From Haloactinospora alba (GTDB lineage Bacteria > Actinomycetota > Actinomycetes > Streptosporangiales > Streptosporangiaceae), in assembly GCF_006717075.1 (NCBI RefSeq), contig NZ_VFQC01000001.1:2899501-2963500 (forward strand): a stretch of DNA of 64,000 nt, read 5' to 3'. The notes beneath the pieces were generated by a model. The model was given only the letters and a program-made list of their open reading frames with translations. It had not been told where the DNA came from and ran no database searches. Positions 45,254-56,234 of the stretch are shown here, piece by piece. Position 1 is the first letter of the stretch. Every line of letters starts with the position of its first letter. The translations under genes were made by a program, and so were the position numbers.

Positions 45254-47350
45254 TTACAGGCGGTACGGCGGATCGGGATAGTGCGGCGGTTGCTCGTCCT
45301 CCCCGCGGGTTCCGCTCTCCTGTTGCTCCTCCGACGGGTACGGCGCAGCGTAGGGCGGCGGTGGCGGCACATCCATCGGCGCGCCTTCCGGAGGCGGCGG
45401 AGCGTCCACCGGAGCACCCTCCGGCGGAGGCGGCGGACCACCATCAACCGGCGCCCCCGACGGCACACCCGGCGGCGGAGGAGGAACAGCGTCAGCCGGC
45501 GGCTCCTGCGACACCGGAACCGCACCCTCACCCGGCGGAGGCGGATACGACCCCTCCACCGGAGCACCCTCCGGAGACGGAGGCGGCGGCACATCCATCG
45601 GCGCGCCCTCGGGAGGCGGCGGAGCGTCCACCGGAGCACCCTCCGGCGGAGGCGGCGGACCACCATCAACCGGCGCCCCCGACGGCACACCCGGCGGCGG
45701 AGGAGGAACAGCGTCAGCCGGCGGCTCCTGCGACACCGGAACCGCACCCTCACCCGGCGGAGGCGGATACGACCCCTCCACCGGAGCACCCTCCGGAGAC
45801 GGAGGCGGCGGCACATCCATCGGCGCGCCTTCCGGAGGCGGCGGAGCGTCCACCGGAGCACCCTCCGGCGGAGGCGGCGGACCACCATCAACCGGCGGGC
45901 CGGCTCCGGTTATCGGCTGGGAAGCCCCCGTTGCCGGCTGGGCGGTAACTCCCGTGAACGGTCCCGGTGCGGGCCCCTCCGGAGCCGGTTGGGGGTGGTC
46001 CATCGCGGGAACGGCCGCCTGACCGGCTGTCTCGGTGCCGGTTTCCACACGCCCCAGGTAGGTGAGAGCCCCCATCGTCAGGGCGGCGAGGCCGGCGCGC
46101 AGGGTGAGTTCCCGTTCCGGCGCGAAGTAGGAGGAGTGGTTGCCCGGCAGGGAGGCCAGCTTCTCGTAGGGCGTCTCCCCCGGTGCCTCCTCCCACACGT
46201 CGTGCGGGGTGGCCCCCACGAACCAGAACGCGTAGGGAACGGGGTCGGGGTCACCGGGAAGCCCCAGCTCCCCGAAGTCCTCACTACCGGTGAACGGTTC
46301 GGGAAGGTCGATGACGTAACCGTCGCCGAAGTACGCCCGGTGCGCGGAGGCGACCTGCTCGGTGGCTTCCGCGTCGTTGCATGTCACCCCGGCCTCCTGT
46401 GTCCGGGTGATCTCCGGTTCGCGCGCGGCGCCGGCCGCGGCAGCTTCCGCCCGCACGATCCGTTCTATCGCGCTGTCCAGGTGCTGACCGACGGTGTCGG
46501 TCAACGCCCGGGTGTTGACCTCGAGGTAGGCCTCGTCCGGGATGATGTTGGCTTTGGTCCCGGCCTGCAGCGTGCCCACCGTCACCACCGCCATCTCGCT
46601 CGGGCTGACCTCCCGGGCGACGACGCTCTGCAGCCGGGTGACGATACTGGCGGCGATCACGACCGGGTCGACCGTGGTGTGCGGCTGGGAGGCGTGGCCG
46701 CCGTCCCCGAAGATACGGATTCTCAGCGTCGAACTCGCGGCCAGGATGACGCCGGCGCGGTGCGAGATCATTCCCGCGGGCTGCGGGCCGATGTGCTGGC
46801 CCAGAGCTATGTCGGGACGTCCGAACCGGGTGTAGAGACCGTCCTGGAGCATCGTGGCCGCGCCGTCGATGGTCTCCTCGGCGGGTTGGGCCACCACCAT
46901 CAGGGTGCCGCGCCACTCCTGCCGGGCGTCGGCCAGCAGGTCGGCGGCGCCCACCAGGCAGGCGGTGTGCGCGTCGTGCCCGCAGGCGTGCATCACCGGC
47001 ACGTCGTTGCCGTTCTCGTCCACGCCACGTGCCGTACTCGCGTACGGCAGGCCGGTCTTCTCCTCCAGCGGCAGGGCGTCCATATCGCCGCGGAGCAGCA
47101 CCGTGGGGCCCTCGCCGTTGCGGAGGATCCCGACGACGCCGGTGCCACCGACCCCGGTGTGCACCTCGAACCCGGCCCGGTCGAGCCATCCCGCCACCGC
47201 GGAGGCGGTGCGGTGCTCCTGGTGTGACAGCTCGGGGTTCTTGTGCAGGTCGACGTACATGCCCTCAACGAGGGGGAAGATCTCGTCAACGAGCCGCATG
47301 ACCACGTTTCCGTGCTCGGCGGCACGCTGCGGATCGACCGCGTGCGGCAC
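45254..47350 (-). CDS. M20 family amidohydrolase with a long proline-rich repeat tail
   Basis: GTG 47350, with GAAGG about 10 nt upstream, gives a 698-aa protein. The first about 430 residues are a complete M20 amidohydrolase (hippurate or aminoacylase type): LLRGDMDALPLEEKTGLPYA, MHACGHDAHTACLVGAADLL, QPAEETIDGAATML and FTGSEDFGELG supply the metal ligands. Residues about 440-698 are low-complexity Pro/Gly/Glu repeats (PPPPPEGAPVDAPPPPEGAP), about 2.4 near-identical units of 74 aa. No signal peptide is visible. The tail is unusual for this family and ends PPHYPDPPYRL. Confidence 0.9.
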   Translation of the reverse strand: MPHAVDPQRAAEHGNVVMRLVDEIFPLVEGMYVDLHKNPELSHQEHRTASAVAGWLDRAGFEVHTGVGGTGVVGILRNGEGPTVLLRGDMDALPLEEKTGLPYASTARGVDENGNDVPVMHACGHDAHTACLVGAADLLADARQEWRGTLMVVAQPAEETIDGAATMLQDGLYTRFGRPDIALGQHIGPQPAGMISHRAGVILAASSTLRIRIFGDGGHASQPHTTVDPVVIAASIVTRLQSVVAREVSPSEMAVVTVGTLQAGTKANIIPDEAYLEVNTRALTDTVGQHLDSAIERIVRAEAAAAGAAREPEITRTQEAGVTCNDAEATEQVASAHRAYFGDGYVIDLPEPFTGSEDFGELGLPGDPDPVPYAFWFVGATPHDVWEEAPGETPYEKLASLPGNHSSYFAPERELTLRAGLAALTMGALTYLGRVETGTETAGQAAVPAMDHPQPAPEGPAPGPFTGVTAQPATGASQPITGAGPPVDGGPPPPPEGAPVDAPPPPEGAPMDVPPPPSPEGAPVEGSYPPPPGEGAVPVSQEPPADAVPPPPPGVPSGAPVDGGPPPPPEGAPVDAPPPPEGAPMDVPPPPSPEGAPVEGSYPPPPGEGAVPVSQEPPADAVPPPPPGVPSGAPVDGGPPPPPEGAPVDAPPPPEGAPMDVPPPPPYAAPYPSEEQQESGTRGEDEQPPHYPDPPYRL
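45363..45895. repeat. 222-bp tandem repeat inside the M20 gene
   Basis: About 2.4 units of 222 bp, nearly identical at the DNA level. The landmark ACATCCATCGGCGCGCC recurs at 45369, 45591 and 45813. The period is a multiple of three, so copy changes would keep the frame. The low divergence suggests recent expansion or homogenisation. Confidence 0.92.
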
Positions 47351-47587
47351 TGTTCCCACCTTCTTCCTCGGGTGGCTACGCAGGGGTGTCGTCCCGCGGT
47401 TGGCCATTGACCAGCGCGGAGCCGCCGCGCCGATTCTCTCCCGTGGAATAACGAATCTCAAACGGAGGTACCACGACACCCGCGGCGTTCCCGGTCTCAT
47501 CAGGGGATTCCCGGGCAACATCCGGCGGGCGCCTCCGGGGCCAGCGGAGGCTCTCCGGTGCGCTCCGGTTGACCGGGCGGAGGCAGC

Positions 47588-48550
47588 TCACGACCGGAGG
47601 GCGCGCAGCTCCCGGACGAATCCGCGGGTGGCCCGCCACAACCTGTACACGATGAGGACCTCGAACAGTGCCAGCCCGGCGCAGGCGAGCACCGTCACCC
47701 CCACCACCAGACTGGTCACCGGGAGCAGCGGCGCCAGCAGCGCGGTGACCGGTGCGACAACGCACACGAACATCTCGAACTCGATGCCGCTGAACAGGTG
47801 CATGCGTACCCGGCTGCGCAGCAGCGTGCTGCGCAGCCGCTCGTACCAGCCGGAGCCGCCCCCCTGGTCCGCGTCAGCGCCGCGGGTCCCGGTCTGTCCG
47901 GTGTCCGCGGCGTCCTGGTGCGTCCCACCACCGGGGGTGTCTCCCGTAAGCCTCCGCCCGGTCCCAGCGGCGGCGTTGTCGCCGTCGTCCTCGGTGCTCT
48001 CCGGGTCGTCCGGCCCCGCTTCCGAGACGTCCTCTCCCGCTGCTGCCGCGCGGAGTTTCTGCCGCATGGTGGAACGGGTCTTGGCGACCTGGGAGGCGTT
48101 GAGGTAACGCATCAGGTCGAGGAAGGTCACCACGGGCGCGAGCAGCAGGAACACCACCTGGCCGGTGGCCACCCACTGCCCCAGGAGCAGCGCCATCATG
48201 CAGACGAAGAACCGCACCCGGTCGAAGACGAAGTCCACCCACGCCCCGAACACGGACCCGTTGCCCTTCAACCGGGCGATCTTCCCGTCCATGCAGTCCA
48301 GGACGAAGCTCAGGTGGAACAGCACCCCGCCGAGCACCAGCCACGGCCAGGTTCCCAGGGCGAACGCCACGGCAGATCCCGCACCGAGAACCCCGGCACC
48401 CGCGGTGATCTGGTTGGGGGTGATACTCGTACGGTTCGCGGTGAACAGCACCAGCCGGGAGGCGAGCGGGTCGACAAGGAATACTGTCCACCACGCGTCG
48501 CGTCTCTTGTAGGTGTGTTCACGAACGTCCGCGAGTGTAAAACTGGCCAT
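47588..48550 (-). CDS. CDP-alcohol phosphatidyltransferase family protein
   Basis: Membrane enzyme transferring a phosphoalcohol from a CDP donor. From ATG 48550 (320 aa) the signature is clear: DCMDGKIARLKGN followed by FGAWVDFVFDR, which matches D(x2)DG(x2)AR(x8)G(x3)D(x3)D. About six membrane helices are present. A hydrophilic linker of about 80 residues (DVSEAGPDDPESTEDDGDN) splits them. The usual partner genes for phospholipid synthesis are not adjacent, so the acceptor alcohol is unknown. GAGAG precedes the start. Confidence 0.88.
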   Translation of the reverse strand: MASFTLADVREHTYKRRDAWWTVFLVDPLASRLVLFTANRTSITPNQITAGAGVLGAGSAVAFALGTWPWLVLGGVLFHLSFVLDCMDGKIARLKGNGSVFGAWVDFVFDRVRFFVCMMALLLGQWVATGQVVFLLLAPVVTFLDLMRYLNASQVAKTRSTMRQKLRAAAAGEDVSEAGPDDPESTEDDGDNAAAGTGRRLTGDTPGGGTHQDAADTGQTGTRGADADQGGGSGWYERLRSTLLRSRVRMHLFSGIEFEMFVCVVAPVTALLAPLLPVTSLVVGVTVLACAGLALFEVLIVYRLWRATRGFVRELRALRS

Positions 48551-48695
48551 GGGTCTCTCTCTTGCGGCGTTTGGGACGGTCCCACGCATCGACGCTGAAC
48601 GGCGGCCGCCACGGGCTGGGAGGAGACGGCGGGCGGCCTGCTGGCCGGGATCTTCCCAGACCAGCTGTCCAGTGGGCTAATCGGTGCGGTCATAA

Positions 48696-50210
<1,515 letters not shown>

Positions 50211-50558
50211 CGCACGGCCCGGCGACAGCGGCCGAAGCGGGGGCGGGAAGCGCAGGCGTTTCCCGCCCCCGTTCGTCGTTCCGGCGCCGCTGTCGCGGCG
50301 CAACGACCACCGGACTCCCGCCCCGCTGGGAGGAGCGGGAAAACGCCGCGTCGCGGCCCCGGGACGCGCCCCTCTCCCCGTCCCCGGGTACGGGAATGCC
50401 CGTCCGGGCGTGTGGCTCGCCACGGACGCGCTCTCCGTACCGAACCCCTGGTCCACGGCGCTCCCCCACTCCGGCCGGCCCCGAGTCTCGGCTTCCGCGG
50501 CGCACTGTGGCCCTCCCCATGCCCGCCCCGCTCGCGACCGCTCCCGTCCCGCGTTATT

Positions 50559-50582
50559 TTTGAACTGACCGGTCAGTTCAAA
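50559..50582. promoter_or_regulatory. Perfect 24-bp palindrome, likely TetR operator
   Basis: TTTGAACTGACC and its exact complement form a 24-bp palindrome, 34 bp before the ABC gene start. The centre ACTGACCGGTCAGT is a typical TetR-type site. The TetR gene at 53613, in the same transcription unit, is the obvious candidate to bind it. Confidence 0.8.
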
Positions 50583-50616
50583 TTTGGTGCCGACAACGGA
50601 CAGTGGAGGAGAGCGA

Positions 50617-51438
50617 ATGCGCCGGGCGACAGGAGCCCGCGTCGAGGCCAACGGGCTCGCGCTGCGCACCAGGCAGGGGCCGGTGTACGCCGGCGTCACG
50701 TTCACGGCCCTCCCCGGGTCCCTCACCGCGTTCCACGCCACGTCGGGCAGCGGACGCACCTCACTGCTGCTGAGCCTCGCCGGCCGCATGCGGCCCTCCC
50801 ACGGTTCCCTCCACGTCGACGGCCACCCCGTTCCCGCATCGGCCCGACGGGTGCGCCGCGTGTCCGCGCTCGGCCTGTTCGACGGTGTGAACGACCTGGA
50901 CGAGCGGCTACGCGTCACCGAACACCTCAGTGAACGCACGCACCTGCGGCTACGCCCCGCGGGGCGGTCACAGCACCGCGCCGCCCTGTCCGACGCCGAC
51001 CTGCCCGACGTGGACACCCGCGCACTCGTCCGAGACCTCTCCATGGTGGAGAAACGCCGACTCGGTGTGGCGCTGGCCCTCCTGGAGGAGCCCCGCCTGC
51101 TGCTCGTCGACAACGCCGACCACGGGCTCACCCCCGACGAGCAGGCCGATTTCGCCCGCACCCTCGGGAAACTCGCCGACGCGGGACTCACCGTCGTCGC
51201 GTCGTGCACCGACGCGACCGCGTTCCAGGACCGCGCCACCACCATCCCGCTCACCCGCGGCGCGCGACCGCCCTCGGCCGAACCGTCCGAACCGTCCGGG
51301 CGGCACCGGCGGTTCGGCGCCGGTTCGCTACTACCGGGCAGGCGGCGCGTCCCGCGCCGCACCCCGGAAACGGAGCAGGAAGCCCCCGAACGGGACACCG
51401 GGGAACAGGCCCCGGCGCCGCGAAAGGAGCACACGTGA
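50617..51438 (+). CDS. ABC-type ATP-binding protein with degenerate catalytic motifs
   Basis: From ATG 50617 (273 aa, GGAGGAG before it) the fold of an ABC ATPase is visible, but key positions differ. Walker A reads HATSGSGRTSLLL (Lys replaced by Arg), the signature reads RDLSMVEKRRLG instead of LSGGQ, and Walker B reads LLLVDNADHGL (catalytic Glu replaced by Asn). ATP turnover is therefore doubtful. A basic tail follows. It overlaps the YhgE/Pip gene by GTGA, so the two are expressed together. Confidence 0.82.
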   Translation: MRRATGARVEANGLALRTRQGPVYAGVTFTALPGSLTAFHATSGSGRTSLLLSLAGRMRPSHGSLHVDGHPVPASARRVRRVSALGLFDGVNDLDERLRVTEHLSERTHLRLRPAGRSQHRAALSDADLPDVDTRALVRDLSMVEKRRLGVALALLEEPRLLLVDNADHGLTPDEQADFARTLGKLADAGLTVVASCTDATAFQDRATTIPLTRGARPPSAEPSEPSGRHRRFGAGSLLPGRRRVPRRTPETEQEAPERDTGEQAPAPRKEHT

Positions 51439-53537
51439 AACCCCCCACGTTCCGGACGCTGCCCACCCTGCGGCTCAGCGGCCTGTCCGTCCTCTCCTTC
51501 CTGCGCGCACCACTGCCCGCCGCCGCCCTGGCGGCGCTGGTCCTGGTGCCGCTCCTGTACTCCGGGCTGTACCTGTGGTCGTTCTGGGACCCGTTCGGCA
51601 GGACGGGCGACCTGCCGGTCGCGCTCGTCAACGAGGACAGGCCGGCGACCGCCGACGGGGAGGAACTGGCGGCCGGGGACGAGCTCGCCGACACCCTGAC
51701 CAGCCGCGACGATCTCGACTGGCACCTCGTGGACGAGCGGGAGGCCGAAGCCGGGGTCCGCGACGGGCGCTACTACGTCGCCCTCACCATCCCCGAGGAC
51801 TTCAGCGCGAACCTCGCCGCACCCTCCGACGAGAACGCCGAACCCGACCCGGCCATGCTCGAGGTGCAGTACGACGACGCCAACAACTACATCGCCCGGC
51901 AGCTGCTCAGCGCCGCCTTCGGCGAGGTGGAGTCCGCGGCGGGCGAGTCCGCCATCGGGCGTTACTTCGACACCATGTTCCTCGGGTTCAACGAGATACA
52001 CGGCCGCACCCAGGAAGCCGCGGAGGGGGCCGGGGAACTGTCCGAGGGAGCCGACGACGCCGAGGACGGGTCCGGCGACCTCCACGAGGGCCTGGGAGAC
52101 GCCGAGGACGGGTCCGACGAACTGAGCTCGGGACTCGCACAGCTGCACGACGGCTCCTCCGAGCTCGCCGACGGTTCCGCCACCGCCTCCGACGAGGTCT
52201 CCGACGCCGTCGACAAGATCGACTCGGTGGCCGACGACACCGTTCCGCTGCTCGAGGAGAACGCCGAGGACGTCGAGGACACCGCCGAGACCGTCGCCGA
52301 CGCCGCCGACACCGTCGCCACGGCGGTCGACGAGCTACCCGAGACCAGTGAGGAGGACCTGACCGCGATCCGGGACACCCGCGACCGGCTGGACACCTAC
52401 CTCGAGGAGAACCCCGACCTGGAGGAGAGCGACCCGCAGCTGTACACGCTGCTCACCGACGCGCGCGACGTCGCCGACGATGCGGCCGCGGTCAACGGGT
52501 TCGTGCACGACAACCGGGACCGGATCGACACCATCGGCGAGAGGGCCAGCACGGTCCACGACGTCGCCTCCGACATCGCCGACGCGGCCCCCGATGCCGC
52601 CGACAAGGTCGAGGACGTCCAGGACAAGGCGAACAAGCTCGACACCGCGCTGCAGGACATCGCCGACGGCAGCAGTGACCTCGAGGACGGACTCGAGGAG
52701 GCCCACGAGGGGTCCGTGGACCTCAACGACGGCATCAGCGCCCTCCACAGCGGCGCGGGAGACCTCAGCGACGGCCTCTCCGAGCTCAACGACGGCTCGG
52801 AGGAACTCGCGGCGGGGCTGGACGACGGGGTGGACCGGATCCCCACCTACGACGGGGACGAGCGGGACAGCCGTCAGGACATGATGAGCGGCCCCGTCCA
52901 GCTCAGTTCCGTCGTGGACAACGAGGCCCCCAACTACGGGACCGGTTTCGCCCCGTTCTTCATCACGCTGTCGCTGTGGGTGGGAACCATGGTGACCTAC
53001 ATGGTGCTCCCGGCCGCACCGAAGCGGGCCCTGGCGGCGAGTGCCCCGGCGTGGCGGGTGGCGCTGTCCGGCTGGTTCCCGGCGCTCGCCGTCGGCGGTG
53101 TCCAGGTGCTGGCGATGCTGGGGGTGCTGCACTTCATGCTCGGGCTGGACGCCCAACGGTGGCTGGCACTCATCGGGTTGTTGGCGCTGACCTCGGCCAC
53201 GTTCGCCGCCATGGTGCAGTGGATCAACGCGAGGTTCGGCCCGGCCGGGCGGATCCTGGCTCTCGCGCTGCTCATGTTGCAGCTCACGTCGGCTGGTGGT
53301 ACCTATCCCATCCAGACCAGTCACGAGTTCTTCCAGACCATCGCGCCGTACCTGCCGATGAGCTGGGTGGTCTCGGCTGCCCGGCACCTGGTCAGCGGCG
53401 GCCCGCTCGACGCGGTGTGGGGCGCGTGCGCGGTCCTGACCTGCTACCTGCTCGTCTCCCTGCTGCTGACCTGGGTCACCACGGCACGCAGCCGGACCTG
53501 GACCGTGGGGAAGCTGTACCCGGCGCTGTCCCTGTGA
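51435..53537 (+). CDS. YhgE/Pip family membrane protein
   Basis: GTG 51435 gives a 700-aa protein. One N-terminal helix (PLPAAALAALVLVPLLYSGL) is followed by a large extracellular part with VALVNEDRPATADG-type YhgE signature. A long coiled-coil region of Asp/Gly/Ser repeats (LSEGADDAEDGSGDLHEG) and five C-terminal helices complete it. This is the ABC-2/MmpL-like layout of YhgE/Pip proteins, such as phage infection protein and type VII-linked EsaA relatives. It forms a unit with the ABC protein and TetR. Confidence 0.92.
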   Translation: MKPPTFRTLPTLRLSGLSVLSFLRAPLPAAALAALVLVPLLYSGLYLWSFWDPFGRTGDLPVALVNEDRPATADGEELAAGDELADTLTSRDDLDWHLVDEREAEAGVRDGRYYVALTIPEDFSANLAAPSDENAEPDPAMLEVQYDDANNYIARQLLSAAFGEVESAAGESAIGRYFDTMFLGFNEIHGRTQEAAEGAGELSEGADDAEDGSGDLHEGLGDAEDGSDELSSGLAQLHDGSSELADGSATASDEVSDAVDKIDSVADDTVPLLEENAEDVEDTAETVADAADTVATAVDELPETSEEDLTAIRDTRDRLDTYLEENPDLEESDPQLYTLLTDARDVADDAAAVNGFVHDNRDRIDTIGERASTVHDVASDIADAAPDAADKVEDVQDKANKLDTALQDIADGSSDLEDGLEEAHEGSVDLNDGISALHSGAGDLSDGLSELNDGSEELAAGLDDGVDRIPTYDGDERDSRQDMMSGPVQLSSVVDNEAPNYGTGFAPFFITLSLWVGTMVTYMVLPAAPKRALAASAPAWRVALSGWFPALAVGGVQVLAMLGVLHFMLGLDAQRWLALIGLLALTSATFAAMVQWINARFGPAGRILALALLMLQLTSAGGTYPIQTSHEFFQTIAPYLPMSWVVSAARHLVSGGPLDAVWGACAVLTCYLLVSLLLTWVTTARSRTWTVGKLYPALSL

Positions 53538-53612
53538 CCGGGTAACGTACCGATCGCCGGTAGAAACGGCCGCGCCCGCAGGGCGGCCGTCCCACCACCC
53601 GAAAGGAGAAGG

Positions 53613-54242
53613 GTGTTTCCTTCCCCGCCCGAGGACACGGGGTGCGCGTCCCGGAAACCGGTGACCGCGCGCCGCCAGGGGACACGCCAGCGGCTGTTCG
53701 AGGCCGCCGTCGCGCTCATCTCCGAACAGGGCGTCGAGTCCACCAGTGTGGACCGCATCGCGGAACGCGCCGGTGTCGCCAAGGGCACCGTGTACTACAA
53801 CTTCTCCGGCAAGGAGGAGCTCTACGCCACCCTCATCGAGTGGGGGGTGGACCGGCTCGCGGGCGACCTGCGGGCGGCTTCCGCCGGTCCACCGCGGGAG
53901 GCCCTGTTCTCGGTGCTGCGCGCCGAGCTGGAGTTCATCGGCACCCACGAGGCCCTCGCCCGGCTGCTGATGGCCGAGGCGTGGCGCACCGGCCAGGCGT
54001 GGTACACCACCGCGCGCCACATCCGCGACGACGCGATCGGAGCGATCGCCGAACTGCTGGACAGCATGGCCGCAGAGGGCCAGATCCCGTCCGACCTGGA
54101 CACCGGGGTGGCCAGTTCGGCGCTGTTCGGTATGACGGTGACCGTCGCGCTGGACTGGCGCGCCCTCCAGCCGGAGCGCCCCATCGAGGAGATCCACGCC
54201 ACCCTGGTGCGGATGGCGGAGGGTTTCCTCACCGCTCCCTGA
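53613..54242 (+). CDS. TetR-family transcriptional regulator
   Basis: From GTG 53613 (209 aa, GAAAGGAGAAGG before it) the HTH is clear (QRLFEAAVALISEQGVESTS, then IAERAGVAKGTVYYNFSGKE), with a typical TetR C-terminal domain. It follows the YhgE/Pip gene by 75 bp and probably represses the unit through the palindrome at 50559-50582. Confidence 0.92.
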   Translation: MFPSPPEDTGCASRKPVTARRQGTRQRLFEAAVALISEQGVESTSVDRIAERAGVAKGTVYYNFSGKEELYATLIEWGVDRLAGDLRAASAGPPREALFSVLRAELEFIGTHEALARLLMAEAWRTGQAWYTTARHIRDDAIGAIAELLDSMAAEGQIPSDLDTGVASSALFGMTVTVALDWRALQPERPIEEIHATLVRMAEGFLTAP

Positions 54243-54336
54243 CCGTCCGCGCTGCGGGAGGCGCGCTGCCCAGCCGCGCCGGTTGCGGTAACGTTCCCTG
54301 CCGGAAGCGTGTCAGTACCGTCCGAGTGGGTGCGTT

Positions 54337-54732
54337 GTGGCGGACCTCTATCCTCTGTTGCCGATCGTGGCCGGGCTCGTGGTGCTCGTGTTCCTGCTCC
54401 GGCACGTGCGTTTCTCGGTGTTCCTCGCCCGGAACGGGGCGCGCGCCGAGGGGGTGATCGTCGGTTACCGGGAAACCAGTACCTCGTCCCGGATGGTGGT
54501 GCGTTTCCTGACCGAGGACGGCCGGCAGATCTTCGCCACCCACGACAGCACGGGCTGGACCGCCTCCCGCAACGGCGACCCCGTGGTGGTGCTCTACGAC
54601 CCGGGACGGCCGGACCAGGCCCGCATCGTCGACGCGCCGTGGCTGAGCAGTTGGGTGCGGGTGATGTTCGGCCTGTTGGCGGTCGCCCTGATCGCCGTGG
54701 GGATGCTCTTCGCCGCCGTCACCTGGGGGTGA
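54337..54732 (+). CDS. DUF3592 domain membrane protein
   Basis: The 131-aa protein from GTG 54337 has one helix at each end (LLPIVAGLVVLVFLLRHVRF and VMFGLLAVALIAVGMLFAAV). Between them is a DUF3592-type domain (GVIVGYRETSTSSRMVVRF, then VVVLYDPGRPDQARI). Function unknown. It converges with the VanZ/RDD gene, whose end lies 24 bp away. Confidence 0.85.
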   Translation: MADLYPLLPIVAGLVVLVFLLRHVRFSVFLARNGARAEGVIVGYRETSTSSRMVVRFLTEDGRQIFATHDSTGWTASRNGDPVVVLYDPGRPDQARIVDAPWLSSWVRVMFGLLAVALIAVGMLFAAVTWG

Positions 54733-54756
54733 GCCGCAGCCCGGTACGGCCGTCGG

Positions 54757-55860
54757 CTACTCGGTGGTCCGTGCGGTGACCGCGCTTCCGGCGGGTGCGC
54801 GGACGAGGTCGCGCGGCAGCCCGCCGCACAGGGTCATCCGGGTTACCACGCGTGTACCCGCGATGAGGTCGGCGAGTCCCGCCTGGTCGCGGCGGAACAG
54901 GATCGGCGCGCCGTGCACCGCAGCGACAGCGGGCGCCCACCACCCCAGGTCGAGCAGGAACAGTGTTCCCAGCGGGACGTACAGCAGCCCCGAGCGCAGC
55001 AGTGTGCGCGGCCGGGACGCGGGTTCCGGCGGCCCCTTCCTGGAGAGTGCCAGCCGCGAGGCGGCCCGGCCCGGGGGGCAGCGGTCCCGGCGTACCAGCG
55101 GGGTCACGATGCCCAGCGCCAGTGCCAGCGCGACCAGGGCCGCGGTGCCGACGACGTCGGTACCGACGGACGGGAGGGCGCCGACGGTGGCGGCCGTGGC
55201 GGCGAGGACGGCAGCCCCGTACCACCACACGCCCACGTCGAGGACGTGGCCGAGCACCCGCCGGGACAGTCCCGGCGGCATGATGTCGGGGACCGCCGAC
55301 GGCCAGGCACGCGGCAGCACCCGGTCCAGGGCCGCTCCCGCGAACCACCCGGCGAACGCCCCGAGCGCTCCCAGTACGACGTCGTCGAGAGCCGCCACCC
55401 GGTACGGGCAGGGATATGTCCCCGCGACGGCGCTCGCCTGGACGAGCTCCACCAGTAGCGCGAGCGTCCCGCCCGCCGCGAGTGCGGCCGGTATCCCGCG
55501 GCGGTAGCGGTACCGGGCGAGGAGCCCCACGGGGAGGAGCGCGCCGGCGGCCAGCCCGGCGTGCGCGGCCGCTTCCCAGCTCAGGGGCGACACTGTGGCG
55601 AGCGGGGCGGGTTGCCGTATGTCCCCCGGCGCGGGGCACACGACACCGGCGGGGTGCGGCAGCGGCCAGAGGGCGTAGGCCCCCACGCCGACGGCTGTGG
55701 CCAGCACGGCCATGGTGACCTGCCCGGGCCAACCGTTGAACCGTCCGAACCTGCGCCGGTGGTTGGCGCCGAACACCGCGAGGGCGACGAGCGCCGCAAG
55801 GGCGAAAGCGGACGGTGCCAGCGCCGCGGAACCGGGAGTGCCGGTGAAGATCCCCTCCAT
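54757..55860 (-). CDS. VanZ-like / RDD fusion membrane protein
   Basis: The 367-aa protein has an N-terminal VanZ-like region with five helices and a small polar block between them (YPCPYRVAALDDVVLGALGA). From about residue 205 an RDD-like domain follows (RVLGHVLDVGVWWYGAAVL, then LGIVTPLVRRDRCPPGRAAS and RRDQAGLADLIAGTRVV). The fusion of these two membrane families occurs in actinomycetes. Function is unknown. Confidence 0.8.
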   Translation of the reverse strand: MEGIFTGTPGSAALAPSAFALAALVALAVFGANHRRRFGRFNGWPGQVTMAVLATAVGVGAYALWPLPHPAGVVCPAPGDIRQPAPLATVSPLSWEAAAHAGLAAGALLPVGLLARYRYRRGIPAALAAGGTLALLVELVQASAVAGTYPCPYRVAALDDVVLGALGAFAGWFAGAALDRVLPRAWPSAVPDIMPPGLSRRVLGHVLDVGVWWYGAAVLAATAATVGALPSVGTDVVGTAALVALALALGIVTPLVRRDRCPPGRAASRLALSRKGPPEPASRPRTLLRSGLLYVPLGTLFLLDLGWWAPAVAAVHGAPILFRRDQAGLADLIAGTRVVTRMTLCGGLPRDLVRAPAGSAVTARTTE

Positions 55861-56234
55861 AGCCTCAACAGGCTAACCGGGACGCGGGCGGCGCGCAGCG
55901 GAAACGTGTGAAGCCGGGGGACGCGACCGTAGCGCGTGACACTACCAGCGCGTTTTGTAACTTTTTGATAATTGCTTCGTTTTCCCGGCACCCCCGCTTC
56001 ACCTGCCAATTCGCACTGCTCCATTGCGAATTTCCAGTTCGGAGCCGATACTTCCGGGACGGCACCGGCCCCGCCGTGCCCACCCCTCCTGTTCCGGGCG
56101 GTTTGTCCATATCCACGACAAGATAAGATCTTCTCGCCAGAACAGCCTTCTGTTCGGCTGATATGGCCGCATTTCCCGCAACCCGGCCGATCCCCGTTCC
56201 CCGATGCGCGCTTTGCCAGGGTCATAGGAGAGCA
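55861..56234. promoter_or_regulatory. Conservon upstream region with inverted repeat
   Basis: 374 bp between the divergent VanZ/RDD and cvnA genes. AATTCGCA (56008-56015) and TGCGAATT (56025-56032) form a perfect inverted pair with a 9-nt spacer. AT-rich patches around 55945-55985 and 56110-56160 may hold the conservon promoter. Confidence 0.5.

Noticed and set aside
45281-47227. 648-codon Arg-rich plus-strand frame opposite the M20 gene
   Set aside because: Antisense shadow; the minus frame carries complete M20 metal-binding motifs.
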